Origin: an uncultured Alphaproteobacteria bacterium
GTDB lineage: Bacteria > Pseudomonadota > Alphaproteobacteria > UBA8366 > GCA-2717185
Direction of reading: 5' to 3'
Assembly: GCA_943788635.1 (NCBI GenBank)
Contig: CALSRA010000001.1
Coordinates: 1 to 64,000 of the forward strand
Length of the DNA: 64,000 bases
The notes beneath the pieces are model-generated. The model was given only the letters and a program-made list of their open reading frames with translations, made no database searches and was not told where the DNA came from. The position numbers and the translations under genes were made by a program. Shown here piece after piece: positions 32,001 through 40,765 of the stretch (positions are counted from its first letter, which is position 1; every line of letters starts with the position of its first letter).

Positions 32001-32411
32001 CTATCCGGTTTTCGTCGCCAGCAGGCTGGATGCGATATTGATATTGTTTCGCCCGGCTTCCTGAGCTGCTTCCGCCGCCTGCTGCAACGGGACCGTGCTC
32101 CGAACTTTGTTGAGCCGGATCAGCATCGGCAGATTGACCCCTGCGACAACTTCCACATTGGCCGCTTCCAGAATCGAAATCGCCAGGTTGGACGGGGTAC
32201 CGCCAAACATATCCGTCAGCACGACGACGCCTTCACCCGTGTCGACCTCGGAAACTTTTTGCAGCAGTTCGTTGCGGCGCTGCTCCATATCGTCCTCGGG
32301 ACCGATCGGCACAATGGCGACCTGGTTCACCGTTTCCTCGACGATATGTTCCAGTGCAGCGACAAATTCCGCCGCCAGGCCACCATGCGTAACAAGTACC
32401 ATCCCGATCAT
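32001..32411 (-). CDS. PTS mannose-family EIIA component
   Basis: 136 residues. IGMVLVTHGGLAAEFVAALE carries the active-site His near residue 9, and LTDMFGGTPSNLAI is the family's second signature. No EIIB, EIIC or EIID gene is present, so it belongs to a regulatory PTS and not a sugar transporter. Start ATG 32411, with GAGGT upstream, 7 bp after rapZ; the open frame extends further upstream inside rapZ but without support. Confidence 0.9.
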   Translation of the reverse strand: MIGMVLVTHGGLAAEFVAALEHIVEETVNQVAIVPIGPEDDMEQRRNELLQKVSEVDTGEGVVVLTDMFGGTPSNLAISILEAANVEVVAGVNLPMLIRLNKVRSTVPLQQAAEAAQEAGRNNINIASSLLATKTG

Positions 32412-32418
32412 ACGAACC

Positions 32419-33300
32419 TCACAGCATATTCCTGCCGCCAGCACCCGCAATATCGCGGTGGTGCAGATGAACCTGGCGCCCCTGGTTTTCGAGCCATTCG
32501 ACGAGCCGCCTTGCGGTATAAACTGACCGGTGGCGACCGCCGGTGCAGCCGACCGCAATGGTCAGATAGCTTTTACCTTCGACCTCGTATCGCGGCAGCA
32601 GGATAACGAGCATCGCGGTGAGGCTATCAAGGAACGCCCCGAAGCACGCATCGGCGGAAACATATTCGCCAACCGCCGCATCCTCACCGGTCATCGGGCG
32701 GAGCTTTTCATCGTAGTGTGGATTGGAAAGGAACCTTACATCGAACACCAGATCGGCTTCGCGTGGCAGGCCCTGTCGATACGAAAATGACGTGATATTG
32801 ATAGTCATCCCCGCTTTTTCCTCGACCCCAAACCGTTCGGAGACCTGTTCCTTCAGGCCCCACAGCGTCTTGTTTGAGGTATCGATTACCGCATCGGCAC
32901 GGTCCCGCAGGCGCGACAGCAATTGCCGTTCCAGCCGAATGCCATCGGGCACGGGACGGTCCTCCGCCAATGGGTGCCGACGGCGTGTTTCCGTGTATCG
33001 CCGCTGCAGAATTTCGTCGTCGCAATCCAGAAACAAGAGCCGGACCGAAATTTCATCATGCTCGATCAGCCGGTCAAGTTCGCCAATGAAGGGCTCGACA
33101 CCAAAATCCCGCGTCCGGATATCCACACCAATCGCCAGTGGACGACCGACATTTCGCGCGTTTTGCGGCCGTACCAAACTGCCGAGCAGCGACAGTGGCA
33201 TATTGTCGACCGCTTCGTAGCCCAGATCTTCCAGCACCTTCAGTGCGGTAGACCGGCCCGCACCGGACATGCCCGTCACCAGAACAACCGTTTGTTTCAT
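32419..33300 (-). CDS. rapZ: RNase adapter / nucleotide-binding protein RapZ (YvcJ family)
   Basis: 293 residues. Walker A is LVTGMSGAGRSTALKVLEDL, followed by GYEAVDNMPLSLL, LFLDCDDEILQRRYTETRRRHPLA, and the C-terminal GCTGGRHRSVYTARRLVEWL. Enterobacterial RapZ directs RNase E to GlmZ; in alphaproteobacteria the role is not settled, but the gene is regularly found between hprK and the PTS genes, as here. Start MKQTVVLVTG; a start 54 bp upstream is less likely. Confidence 0.92.
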   Translation of the reverse strand: MKQTVVLVTGMSGAGRSTALKVLEDLGYEAVDNMPLSLLGSLVRPQNARNVGRPLAIGVDIRTRDFGVEPFIGELDRLIEHDEISVRLLFLDCDDEILQRRYTETRRRHPLAEDRPVPDGIRLERQLLSRLRDRADAVIDTSNKTLWGLKEQVSERFGVEEKAGMTINITSFSYRQGLPREADLVFDVRFLSNPHYDEKLRPMTGEDAAVGEYVSADACFGAFLDSLTAMLVILLPRYEVEGKSYLTIAVGCTGGRHRSVYTARRLVEWLENQGRQVHLHHRDIAGAGGRNML

Positions 33301-33378
33301 CACATTCCCAATCACAGGGCCGATCCTATACCAAACAGGCAGAAAATGCTGCACCGCGAAATCGATTAATGTTCTATA

Positions 33379-33792
33379 TCATGACCTTCGGTCCTGACAG
33401 CAAGCCGGATTTTCGCAGGGGGCCGATGCCTCAAAGGGCGAAAGCCTTATCAACGGTAGCGTAACGCCCTGCAATTCGGCTGTTTCCGGCATCGGCAGAC
33501 GCTCTATTACCTTACTCTCAAGATCAACAATTAATGCCAGCCGTATCCGGTCCAACGCGGCAATACGGATAATTCCGATCCCCCGAACCTCGATCCGGCC
33601 ATAAATCGATTCCGGCGCCGAAGCCATAACATGGCGATCTTCCTGTGCCAGAACCGTACGGTCATCCGCAACCAGGACCGCGCCTTCGTCGATCAAACGA
33701 AGCGCTAGATCGGATTTGCCGCTGCCGGAAGGGCCGCGCAGCAGAACGCCACGGCCATCGATTGCCACCACGGTGCCATGCACCGTTTGCAC
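33379..33792 (-). CDS. hprK: HPr kinase/phosphorylase, short alphaproteobacterial form
   Basis: About 137 residues from GTG 33792, containing only the catalytic domain. Walker A is LLRGPSGSGKSDLALRLID, followed by AVLVADDRT and the HprK signature EVRGIGIIRI. It lacks the N-terminal domain of Firmicute HprK, as in other alphaproteobacteria. It should phosphorylate HPr on the Ser in GDSILGL. The open frame extends to 33879 inside dcd; the start is therefore uncertain. Confidence 0.85.
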   Translation of the reverse strand: MQTVHGTVVAIDGRGVLLRGPSGSGKSDLALRLIDEGAVLVADDRTVLAQEDRHVMASAPESIYGRIEVRGIGIIRIAALDRIRLALIVDLESKVIERLPMPETAELQGVTLPLIRLSPFEASAPCENPACCQDRRS

Positions 33793-33796
33793 CGGA

Positions 33797-34945
33797 TCAA
33801 TCCCGTGCAGGCCAGGGCTTGAAATGCTTGCCAAGCTGCAGCCCCTGCCGCTGATAAGACGACCCGATTCCCTGACCATAAACCCGGTCCGGCGTTTCCG
33901 TCAGGCGTTCATAAACCAGCCGCCCCATGATCTGCCCATGCTCGATCATGAAGGGCACGTCATGTGAGCGCACTTCCAGCACCGCGCGACTGCCACTGCC
34001 GCCGCTGCCGGCATCGCCGAAACCAGGATCAAAGAAGCCGGCGTAATGCACCCGGAATTCGCCGACCAGCGTGTCATAGGCAACCATTTCCGCGGCATGA
34101 TCTGGCGGTACGGTCACAGCTTCGCGCGACGCCAGAATATAAAAATCATCGGGGTTGAGCACGATGGACGGGCGATCACCACGATACAGCGGTTCCCAGA
34201 AATCGACCGGGCTGTATTCTCCCTTGCGGTCCATATCAATCAGCGGCGTGTTCTTGCGCGCGCGATACCCGATCAGCCCGGTTTCCGCATCGCCCTGCAA
34301 ATCGACCGTGAAAGGAATGCCGTCTTTCAGTGTCGCGGTGCCGGGCTCGCTGTCGATAAGCCCCACTTTCCGGTTCAACTGCCGCATGCCCCGATCACTG
34401 TATGAAAACTGGCCACGCTTGAGCCGCAACTGGTTCAGCCGCGCGCCCGCCCGCACCACAACGCTGAATGTACGTGGTGAAATTTCGGCATAAAGCGGCC
34501 CGTCATAGCCCTCGCGGACACGGTCGAACTCAATGCCCTGATCGGTAATGAGGCGGGTGAAAATATCCAGACGGCCGGTCGAGCTTTTCGGGTTGGCGAT
34601 GGCCGACAGGCCGCGTTCCAGCCGCAATGATTCGCAAAGCGGCACGATGTAGACGCAGCCGCGTTCAAGCACGGCGCCACCCGTGGTATCCAGCGCATGC
34701 AGCCCGAACTGTTCGAGTTTTTCCGCGACCGTTTCCGCCCCCGGCAGGAAACTGGCCTGGACCCGGTGCGCAACATTGCCAAGACGCAGATCAACACTGG
34801 CTGGCTGGATCTGATCCTCATCGATGGGCATTGCGGCCGAAATGACGCCGCGCGCGATGAGCTCCCGAATCGCCTGTGACGGCAATACACCCGTCGCATG
34901 CGGCTCCGCCGTGGCCAATTTTGCTGCCTGATCGACCATTTCCAC
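33797..34945 (-). CDS. 2'-deoxycytidine 5'-triphosphate deaminase, double-domain (DCD) form
   Basis: About 382 residues, twice the length of Dcd. The N-half has IQPASVDLRLGNVAHRVQAS (dUTPase/Dcd-fold entry motif) and ANPKSSTGRLDIFTRLI (catalytic Ser-Ser-Arg-like). The C-half has MVAYDTLVGEFRVHYAGFFDPGFG and VLEVRSHDVPFMIEHGQ-IMGRL. This matches the family of fused two-copy Dcd proteins that convert dCTP to dUTP. It sits inside the chvG-hprK regulatory island. GTG 34945 has GGGAG 5 bases upstream; an ATG 6 bases later is equally possible. Confidence 0.85.
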   Translation of the reverse strand: MEMVDQAAKLATAEPHATGVLPSQAIRELIARGVISAAMPIDEDQIQPASVDLRLGNVAHRVQASFLPGAETVAEKLEQFGLHALDTTGGAVLERGCVYIVPLCESLRLERGLSAIANPKSSTGRLDIFTRLITDQGIEFDRVREGYDGPLYAEISPRTFSVVVRAGARLNQLRLKRGQFSYSDRGMRQLNRKVGLIDSEPGTATLKDGIPFTVDLQGDAETGLIGYRARKNTPLIDMDRKGEYSPVDFWEPLYRGDRPSIVLNPDDFYILASREAVTVPPDHAAEMVAYDTLVGEFRVHYAGFFDPGFGDAGSGGSGSRAVLEVRSHDVPFMIEHGQIMGRLVYERLTETPDRVYGQGIGSSYQRQGLQLGKHFKPWPARD

Positions 34946-35122
34946 CAGTGCTCCCTGCCGTATTTAGCGGTCAAAGTAACAGAACAATCGCTTTAATTAC
35001 AATGATTTGACGACCTGCCATTCCCGGCGTGCCAGGCTGGAAACGGACATGCCGGGAATATCCGCCAAACCGTTGAAATTTTTAGTATTCCGCAGGATTA
35101 AAAGACCGGTTCGGCGGATGCC

Positions 35123-36745
35123 TCAATCAATCGGCAGACGGACGGTGAAACAGGCACCGTGCCCGTCGCCCGCCGCATCCTGAAGGTTGGTGGCTTCGAT
35201 CGATCCCCCATGCGCTTCGACAATCTGCCGGGAAATCGACAGCCCCAGTCCCGAATGAGTACCAAATTTCTCACCGGCAGGCCGTTCCGAATAGAACCGG
35301 TCGAAAATAGCGTCGAGCTTGCCTTCCGGAATGCCCGGGCCTGCATCGGTCACCCGCACGATGGCGAAACGCCCTTCGTGTATGAGCTCGACGGTTATGG
35401 TACCGCCTGCCGGACTAAAACTGACGGCGTTGCCGATCAGGTTGCGGAAGACTTGCGCGAGGCGGCTTTCAATACCGGGAACGGATGCATCCCCGCCCTT
35501 GAGGATATCGACAACGATACGCGGCGGCGTATCATCACCGATAGCGCCATGCATATCGGCCAGGGTTCGCAGCATGTCGGCGACCCGCACGGGTTCACGA
35601 TTTTCACGACCGAGTTCGGCATCAAGGCGCGAATAATCCGATATATCGGTGATCAGCCGGTCCAGACGCTGAACATCATCCAGAATGATCGCCATGAGTT
35701 TGCGCTGCTGTTCCGGGTCGCGAAGGCGGGCAGCGGTTTCAACCGCGCTGCGCAACGAGGTCAGCGGATTCTTGATTTCATGGCTCACATCCGCGGCAAA
35801 CCGACCGATCGCATCCATCCGCTTGTACAGTGCATCGGTCATATCCCGCAGTGCGATCGACAAATCACCAATTTCATCGCCCCGGCGGGCCATATCCGGA
35901 ATTTCCGTCGCCGTGCCGCCCAGGCCATGCCGGACCTGGACCGCGGCCTCCGCCAGTCGACGGACCGGGCGCGCGATAGTTCCCGCCAGATACAGTGACA
36001 ACAGCACCGTAATAACCAGGGCCCCCGCAAATACTTCCAGTACGACAAACCGGACGGCGCGCACCGATTGCTGGATTTCGGTACCGCCCTTCGACAGCAT
36101 GACAACGCCGATGACTTCGCGATAACGCTGGACCGGCATCGCCACGGACAGGACGTAGCCGCCTTCGCCGTCGCTGCGCGCAACACCGTTTATCTCTCCG
36201 GCGAGGGCCAGGCGCGTCTCGGCATAATCGGTCAGACTCTGTTGCGGGGCTTCCCGGTAAACATCCAGATCGGTTCGGGCCTGCAGTGAATCGAACATCC
36301 GGTCGAACAAGGCGATCATCCGCTGTGCGGTCGGCATCTCGTCCGGTGGCGGCAGCGCGCTGATGCGAACCAAACGGCCGCGGCCGCCCAGCCGACGACT
36401 ATCGGCCACCAATCGCCCATCCGTCAGAAACAGACGAGCGCGGACATTGGCGGCGGACGTAAGCCGGCGGATCATGTCGCGCGCATGCGCGGCACTCAGC
36501 ACCTGACGGCCCGTTGTTTCTATGCGGATTGCGCCTTCGCCCAGCGCCCCGGCAAAGATGTCGGTCTGGGTTTTCAGGGCGTCCAGTTCAGCATCGATCA
36601 AACCGTCGCGATACGGCCCCAGATACAGTAACCCCGCGACCGGGATCGCCAGGGCAACCACATTGACAACTAGGATACGCAGCGTGAGCGGCGACATGAT
36701 CCGGCGTCTTGTTCTAGGGGCGGGACCCCCCTCCCGCTTTTCCAT
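35123..36745 (-). CDS. chvG: Sensor histidine kinase ChvG
   Basis: 540 residues. Transmembrane helix 1 is around residues 22-44, a periplasmic sensor region about 45-240, and transmembrane helix 2 about 243-265, followed by HAMP. The HisKA H-box is AADVSHEIKNPLTSLRSAVE, and the HATPase motifs are FRNLIGNAVSFSP, DAGPGIP and GLGLSISRQIVEAHGG. ChvG senses envelope/acid signals in alphaproteobacteria. It is 22 bp downstream of chvI on the same strand and upstream of hprK, the conserved order. An internal ATG at 36697 is an alternative start. Confidence 0.92.
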   Translation of the reverse strand: MEKREGGPAPRTRRRIMSPLTLRILVVNVVALAIPVAGLLYLGPYRDGLIDAELDALKTQTDIFAGALGEGAIRIETTGRQVLSAAHARDMIRRLTSAANVRARLFLTDGRLVADSRRLGGRGRLVRISALPPPDEMPTAQRMIALFDRMFDSLQARTDLDVYREAPQQSLTDYAETRLALAGEINGVARSDGEGGYVLSVAMPVQRYREVIGVVMLSKGGTEIQQSVRAVRFVVLEVFAGALVITVLLSLYLAGTIARPVRRLAEAAVQVRHGLGGTATEIPDMARRGDEIGDLSIALRDMTDALYKRMDAIGRFAADVSHEIKNPLTSLRSAVETAARLRDPEQQRKLMAIILDDVQRLDRLITDISDYSRLDAELGRENREPVRVADMLRTLADMHGAIGDDTPPRIVVDILKGGDASVPGIESRLAQVFRNLIGNAVSFSPAGGTITVELIHEGRFAIVRVTDAGPGIPEGKLDAIFDRFYSERPAGEKFGTHSGLGLSISRQIVEAHGGSIEATNLQDAAGDGHGACFTVRLPID

Positions 36746-36767
36746 TACCCGCTACCCGACATGCAAC

Positions 36768-37466
36768 CTAGCTATCTTGATATCGGTAGCCGACACCGTA
36801 CAGCGTCTCGATTTCCGTAAATTCATCATCCGTTTCGCGGAACTTCTTGCGCAAGCGCTTGATATGGCTGTCGATGGTACGGTCATCGACATAAATGCTT
36901 TCGCCATAGGCGGCATCCATCAACTGGTCACGGCTTTTGACGTGTCCGGGATATTGCGCCAGCGCCCGCAACAACAGGAATTCGGTCACCGTCAACTGCA
37001 CCGCGTCACCTTTCCAGGTGCAAAGATGACGTTCCGGGTCGAGCACCAGCTCGCCGCGAACCAGCATGCCTTCACCCTTGTCAGATGCCGGATCGTCCAG
37101 GGCATCGGCGCGGCGCAACAAGGTCCTGATTCGCTCAATCAGCAGACGCTGCGAGAACGGCTTCTTGATGTAATCATCCGCGCCCATCCGCAGCCCCAGC
37201 ACTTCGTCGACCTCGTCATCTTTCGATGTCAGGAAGATCACCGGCATACGGCTGGACTTGCGCAGATTCTGCAGCAATTCCATGCCGTCCATCCGCGGCA
37301 TCTTGATATCCAGGATCGCCAGGTCAGCCGGCTGCTGACTTAGGCCGCGATAGGCCTCTTCACCGTCATTATACGTCCGCACGCGATACCCTTCCGCCTC
37401 CAGCGTCATCGACACCGAGGTCAGAATATTGCGGTCATCGTCCACAAGCGCAATTGTCCTGTGCAT
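36768..37466 (-). CDS. chvI: Response regulator ChvI (OmpR/PhoB type)
   Basis: 232 residues. The receiver domain begins [12 protein letters not shown] and has the phosphoacceptor Asp53 in [17 protein letters not shown], with Thr/Lys switch residues in FLTSKDD and DYIKKPF. The C-terminal winged helix includes [17 protein letters not shown] and [14 protein letters not shown]. Partner of ChvG; divergent from the SCO1/SenC gene across a 245-bp promoter region. Confidence 0.95.
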   Translation of the reverse strand: MHRTIALVDDDRNILTSVSMTLEAEGYRVRTYNDGEEAYRGLSQQPADLAILDIKMPRMDGMELLQNLRKSSRMPVIFLTSKDDEVDEVLGLRMGADDYIKKPFSQRLLIERIRTLLRRADALDDPASDKGEGMLVRGELVLDPERHLCTWKGDAVQLTVTEFLLLRALAQYPGHVKSRDQLMDAAYGESIYVDDRTIDSHIKRLRKKFRETDDEFTEIETLYGVGYRYQDS

Positions 37467-37711
37467 CCGAGTTCTCCTCCATCAACGGCTGCCCCATAGA
37501 TAGGGTCACATTACCACCAAAACCACCATCGCCGCCTGATATGGCGGGAATGTGGCACCCAAGCGGCCTGATCGCGGCAATTTCGGCGTATGACCAGCGT
37601 AAATTGCGGCGCCAGCAACAATTCCATGCGTCGAAATGACCACTCGCAACACGTGCTTCGCATCCTATATCTACGATGTTTTCCACGGCGAATTCAGGTT
37701 ATATCTCAATC

Positions 37712-38347
37712 ATGCCGTCCCGACCTTCCTATCTGCTCATCGGCGCGCTGCTCACGGCGCTTGTGGCTATTGCGCTCATCAGCTGGACTGCCTGGGAAAT
37801 GTCCCGACCGGTGCCGGTCGTGCAGTTCGGCGGCGTCCGGTCGGTGGCAGTGGCGCCGTCAGTACAAATCGGCGGCCCCTTCACCCTGACGGACCATACG
37901 GGCCAAACCGTGACGGATGAGGCCTGGCGCGGCAAATTCATGCTGATCTATTTCGGCTACGGCTTCTGCCCAGATGTCTGCCCGACCGAACTGCAGATCA
38001 TGTCGAGCGCGCTGGATGTGCTGGAAGACGATGCCGAACGCATTCAGCCCTTGTTCATCACTGTCGATCCGGAACGCGACACGGTTGAATTCATGGCCGA
38101 TTATGTCTCCAATTTCCACCCGAGCATGATTGGGCTGACCGGCCAGACGGCCGCAATTCAGGCGGCGGCTGCCGCCTACCGTGTTTATTTCAAGAAGGTC
38201 GAGGATGACTCCTCCGCCGAATATCTGGTCGACCATACCTCCTTTGTCTACCTGATGGGACCGGACGGAAAATTCCTGACAATGTTCCGCGCGGGGGCCG
38301 AACCGCAGGACATGGCCCGGACGGTCGCGTCCTATATGGGCCAGTAA
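37712..38347 (+). CDS. SCO1/SenC family copper chaperone
   Basis: About 211 residues. One N-terminal membrane anchor (residues about 6-28), then a thioredoxin-fold domain facing the periplasm with the copper-binding YFGYGFCPDVCPTELQIMSS (CxxxC) and a distal His in LVDHTSFVYLMGPDG. These proteins metallate the CuA site of cytochrome oxidase or act in redox defence. An in-frame ATG at 37676 is an alternative start. Confidence 0.93.
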   Translation: MPSRPSYLLIGALLTALVAIALISWTAWEMSRPVPVVQFGGVRSVAVAPSVQIGGPFTLTDHTGQTVTDEAWRGKFMLIYFGYGFCPDVCPTELQIMSSALDVLEDDAERIQPLFITVDPERDTVEFMADYVSNFHPSMIGLTGQTAAIQAAAAAYRVYFKKVEDDSSAEYLVDHTSFVYLMGPDGKFLTMFRAGAEPQDMARTVASYMGQ

Positions 38348-38366
38348 ACGCCCTCGCGCCGGCGCG

Positions 38367-39704
38367 TTACAACGTGCTGGCAGATTGCAGCAAAATCCCG
38401 AGTATCGTAATCGGCACAAGAATTCGCAGCAGCCAGAGCCAGGCGATTCCAAATCGGCTATCGGTTAGATCAGCTTCGCGCAATGACACCGACTGCCGGA
38501 CGCGCCACCCCACGAATAGCGCCATCAAAATCCCCCCGAGGGGGAGCAGGAAATTTGAAACGCCCGCATCGATGGCGTCGAGGATGCCGTAACGGCCGAT
38601 CTGGATATGGGACAGGGTGCCGAAGCTCAGCGCCGAGGGCACACCGACGACAAACACGATGCCGCCAACCAGCCCTGACGCGGTCCACCGGCGCAGTTTC
38701 AACCGCTGGACCGCCACGGATACGGGCACTTCCAGCAATGCGACCATCGACGTGAAAGCCGCGGCGGACAGCAACAGGAAAAAGACGGTGCCGATGACCT
38801 TGCCGCCCGGCATCGCCAGGAAAACCTGCGGCAAGGTGATGAAGGCAAGCTCGGGCCCGGCGGCGGGATCGACACCGAACGAAAAGACCGCCGGAAAGAT
38901 CGCGAGGCCCGCAACGATGGCAAACAGCGAATCGCCAAATGCAATTGCGGTTGCCGATGTCGCCAGCGAAAAATTTCGCGGCATATAACTGCCATAAGTG
39001 ACGAATACCGCCATGCCGATCCCGAGTGAGAAAAATGCCTGCCCCAATGCGGCGACATAAACCTTGGGTTCCGCGAATGCCGACCAGTCGGGCGCAAACA
39101 TGAACCGCACCCCCGCACCAGCATTGGGCAGGGACATGGCATAGGCCGCCAGGCTGGCGATGATCACGACCAATACCGGCATCAGATAGCGATTTATACG
39201 CTCAATCCCGCCCTGCACGCCGCCCGCGACCGTAAACGTCGTCAGCGCCAGCATAGCCGCCTGCCAGCCGACAGGTTCGCCCCCGTCGGCAATGAACGTG
39301 CTGAAGAATGCGCCGTAACCGGCCTCCGCCGTCGTCCAGAGGGTACCGATCGCGGCACCGGTAAAATACTTCAGCGCCCATCCGGCGATAACCGCATAGT
39401 AGCTGAGGATCAGAACCGAACCGGCGACCCCCAGCCAACCGAGATGCCGCCAAAACCCGCCATTATCCGCCAGTTCATAGGCCGCCGCCGCATCACCCTG
39501 CGCGCTGCGTCCCAGCGACAATTCGGCAATAACCAGCGGCAAACCGACAAGCAGAATGCAGACGAGATAGATAAACAGGAAGACGGCGCCACCGTTTTCT
39601 CCCGCGACATAGGAAAACCGCCAGATATTTCCAAGCCCGACCGCCGCGCCAATCGTCGCCAGAATAAATCCCCGGCGCGACCCCCACTGTTCCCGCGTGC
39701 TCAT
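38367..39704 (-). CDS. Sodium-dependent transporter, SNF (NSS) family
   Basis: 445 residues with about eleven to twelve hydrophobic helices. The helix 1 sequence RRGFILATIGAAVGLGNIWRF is the family hallmark for Na+ and substrate binding, followed by GGAVFLFIYLVCILLVGLP. Substrates are usually amino acids or similar amines; none can be assigned. Convergent with the SCO1 gene (19 bp between stops). Confidence 0.93.
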   Translation of the reverse strand: MSTREQWGSRRGFILATIGAAVGLGNIWRFSYVAGENGGAVFLFIYLVCILLVGLPLVIAELSLGRSAQGDAAAAYELADNGGFWRHLGWLGVAGSVLILSYYAVIAGWALKYFTGAAIGTLWTTAEAGYGAFFSTFIADGGEPVGWQAAMLALTTFTVAGGVQGGIERINRYLMPVLVVIIASLAAYAMSLPNAGAGVRFMFAPDWSAFAEPKVYVAALGQAFFSLGIGMAVFVTYGSYMPRNFSLATSATAIAFGDSLFAIVAGLAIFPAVFSFGVDPAAGPELAFITLPQVFLAMPGGKVIGTVFFLLLSAAAFTSMVALLEVPVSVAVQRLKLRRWTASGLVGGIVFVVGVPSALSFGTLSHIQIGRYGILDAIDAGVSNFLLPLGGILMALFVGWRVRQSVSLREADLTDSRFGIAWLWLLRILVPITILGILLQSASTL

Positions 39705-39893
39705 CCTGTCCTAACCCTCTGTCCGGTCAACACCACGGGACACGCCAAATACTGGTTTTTCCTGCAATGTTGACTGCGCCAGCACTCACGCAAAAATTGC
39801 CAGAATGGGTTTATACGGGAATCAGCCTATCGGGCATTGCGCCAGATCAAGCGTTCAGGACATGCCTGTTTCTCATAACCGCGTAAACAAGTC

Positions 39894-40745
39894 TCAATAC
39901 GGCGCATCGCCCTTGACCGTCACCCGGTGCATGCGGCGGCGTTTGCCGGGGTAGTCGTTGATCGCATTATGCAGCACCGCGCGGTTATCCCACAGCGCAA
40001 GGGAGCCTTCGCGCCAGCGGAAACGGCAGGTAAATTCCGGGCGTGTGGCGTGATCGATCAGGAAATTCAGCAGGCCCTGGCTTTCCGCCCAGGTCATATT
40101 TGCAAAGCGCTCGGTATGCAGGCCGATATACAGGGCCTTTCGACCGGTGACCGGATGGACCCGGACGAGGGGGTGCTCGGATAGTTTTTCATAATTTTCC
40201 GTATCGCTCAGCCCCATGGTCTGCAGGTTGTTGTAGCTGCCGGTCGCCGGTTTGCCGCGGGGCCGACCGGCATCCGGCAGGTTCACGGTTTTCAATCGCC
40301 CGGCAAGTTCCTTCATCCCGTCCGACAGCGCGTCATAAGCCGCGTACATGCTGGCGTACAGCGTATCGCCACCAAAGTCGGGGATTTCCTTGGCATACAG
40401 CACCGTTGCCAACGCTGGTTCCGGCAGGAACATCTGGTCGGTATGCCAACCCTCGCCGAAATTGCGTATATCGGTTTCGGTCTTGATGATTTCCATCACC
40501 TCCGGCAATTCGGGCAGACCGGCGACAAAAGGGTGGAAATGGATTTCGCCGAAGCGTTTTGCGAAATCGAGTTCCTGTTGCGGCGTGATGTCCTGATCGC
40601 GGAAGAATACGACACCGTGCTGCATCAAGGCATCGTGCACGGCGTCGAACACCGTTTCCTCCAGGTCCTGGGACAGATCGACCCCGGCAATTTCCGCGCC
40701 CAGCGCACCGGCAATCGGTTCAACGGCAATCACACTGTTCCGCAT
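39894..40745 (-). CDS. TauD/TfdA family 2-oxoglutarate-dependent dioxygenase
   Basis: About 283 residues. Non-haem Fe(II) site: H-x-D in GEGWHTDQMFLPEP and the distal His in RRRMHRVTVKG, with the 2-oxoglutarate-binding Arg nearby; WDNRAVLHNAINDYPG is typical of the family. Real substrates (sulfonates, phenoxyacetates, other acids) cannot be predicted. It lies 20 bp after the UGSC selenoprotein. ATG 40745 has ACGGAG at good spacing; a GTG at 40778 overlaps the upstream gene. Confidence 0.88.
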   Translation of the reverse strand: MRNSVIAVEPIAGALGAEIAGVDLSQDLEETVFDAVHDALMQHGVVFFRDQDITPQQELDFAKRFGEIHFHPFVAGLPELPEVMEIIKTETDIRNFGEGWHTDQMFLPEPALATVLYAKEIPDFGGDTLYASMYAAYDALSDGMKELAGRLKTVNLPDAGRPRGKPATGSYNNLQTMGLSDTENYEKLSEHPLVRVHPVTGRKALYIGLHTERFANMTWAESQGLLNFLIDHATRPEFTCRFRWREGSLALWDNRAVLHNAINDYPGKRRRMHRVTVKGDAPY

Positions 40746-40765
40746 CGCATGCTCCGTCAGGCCTT

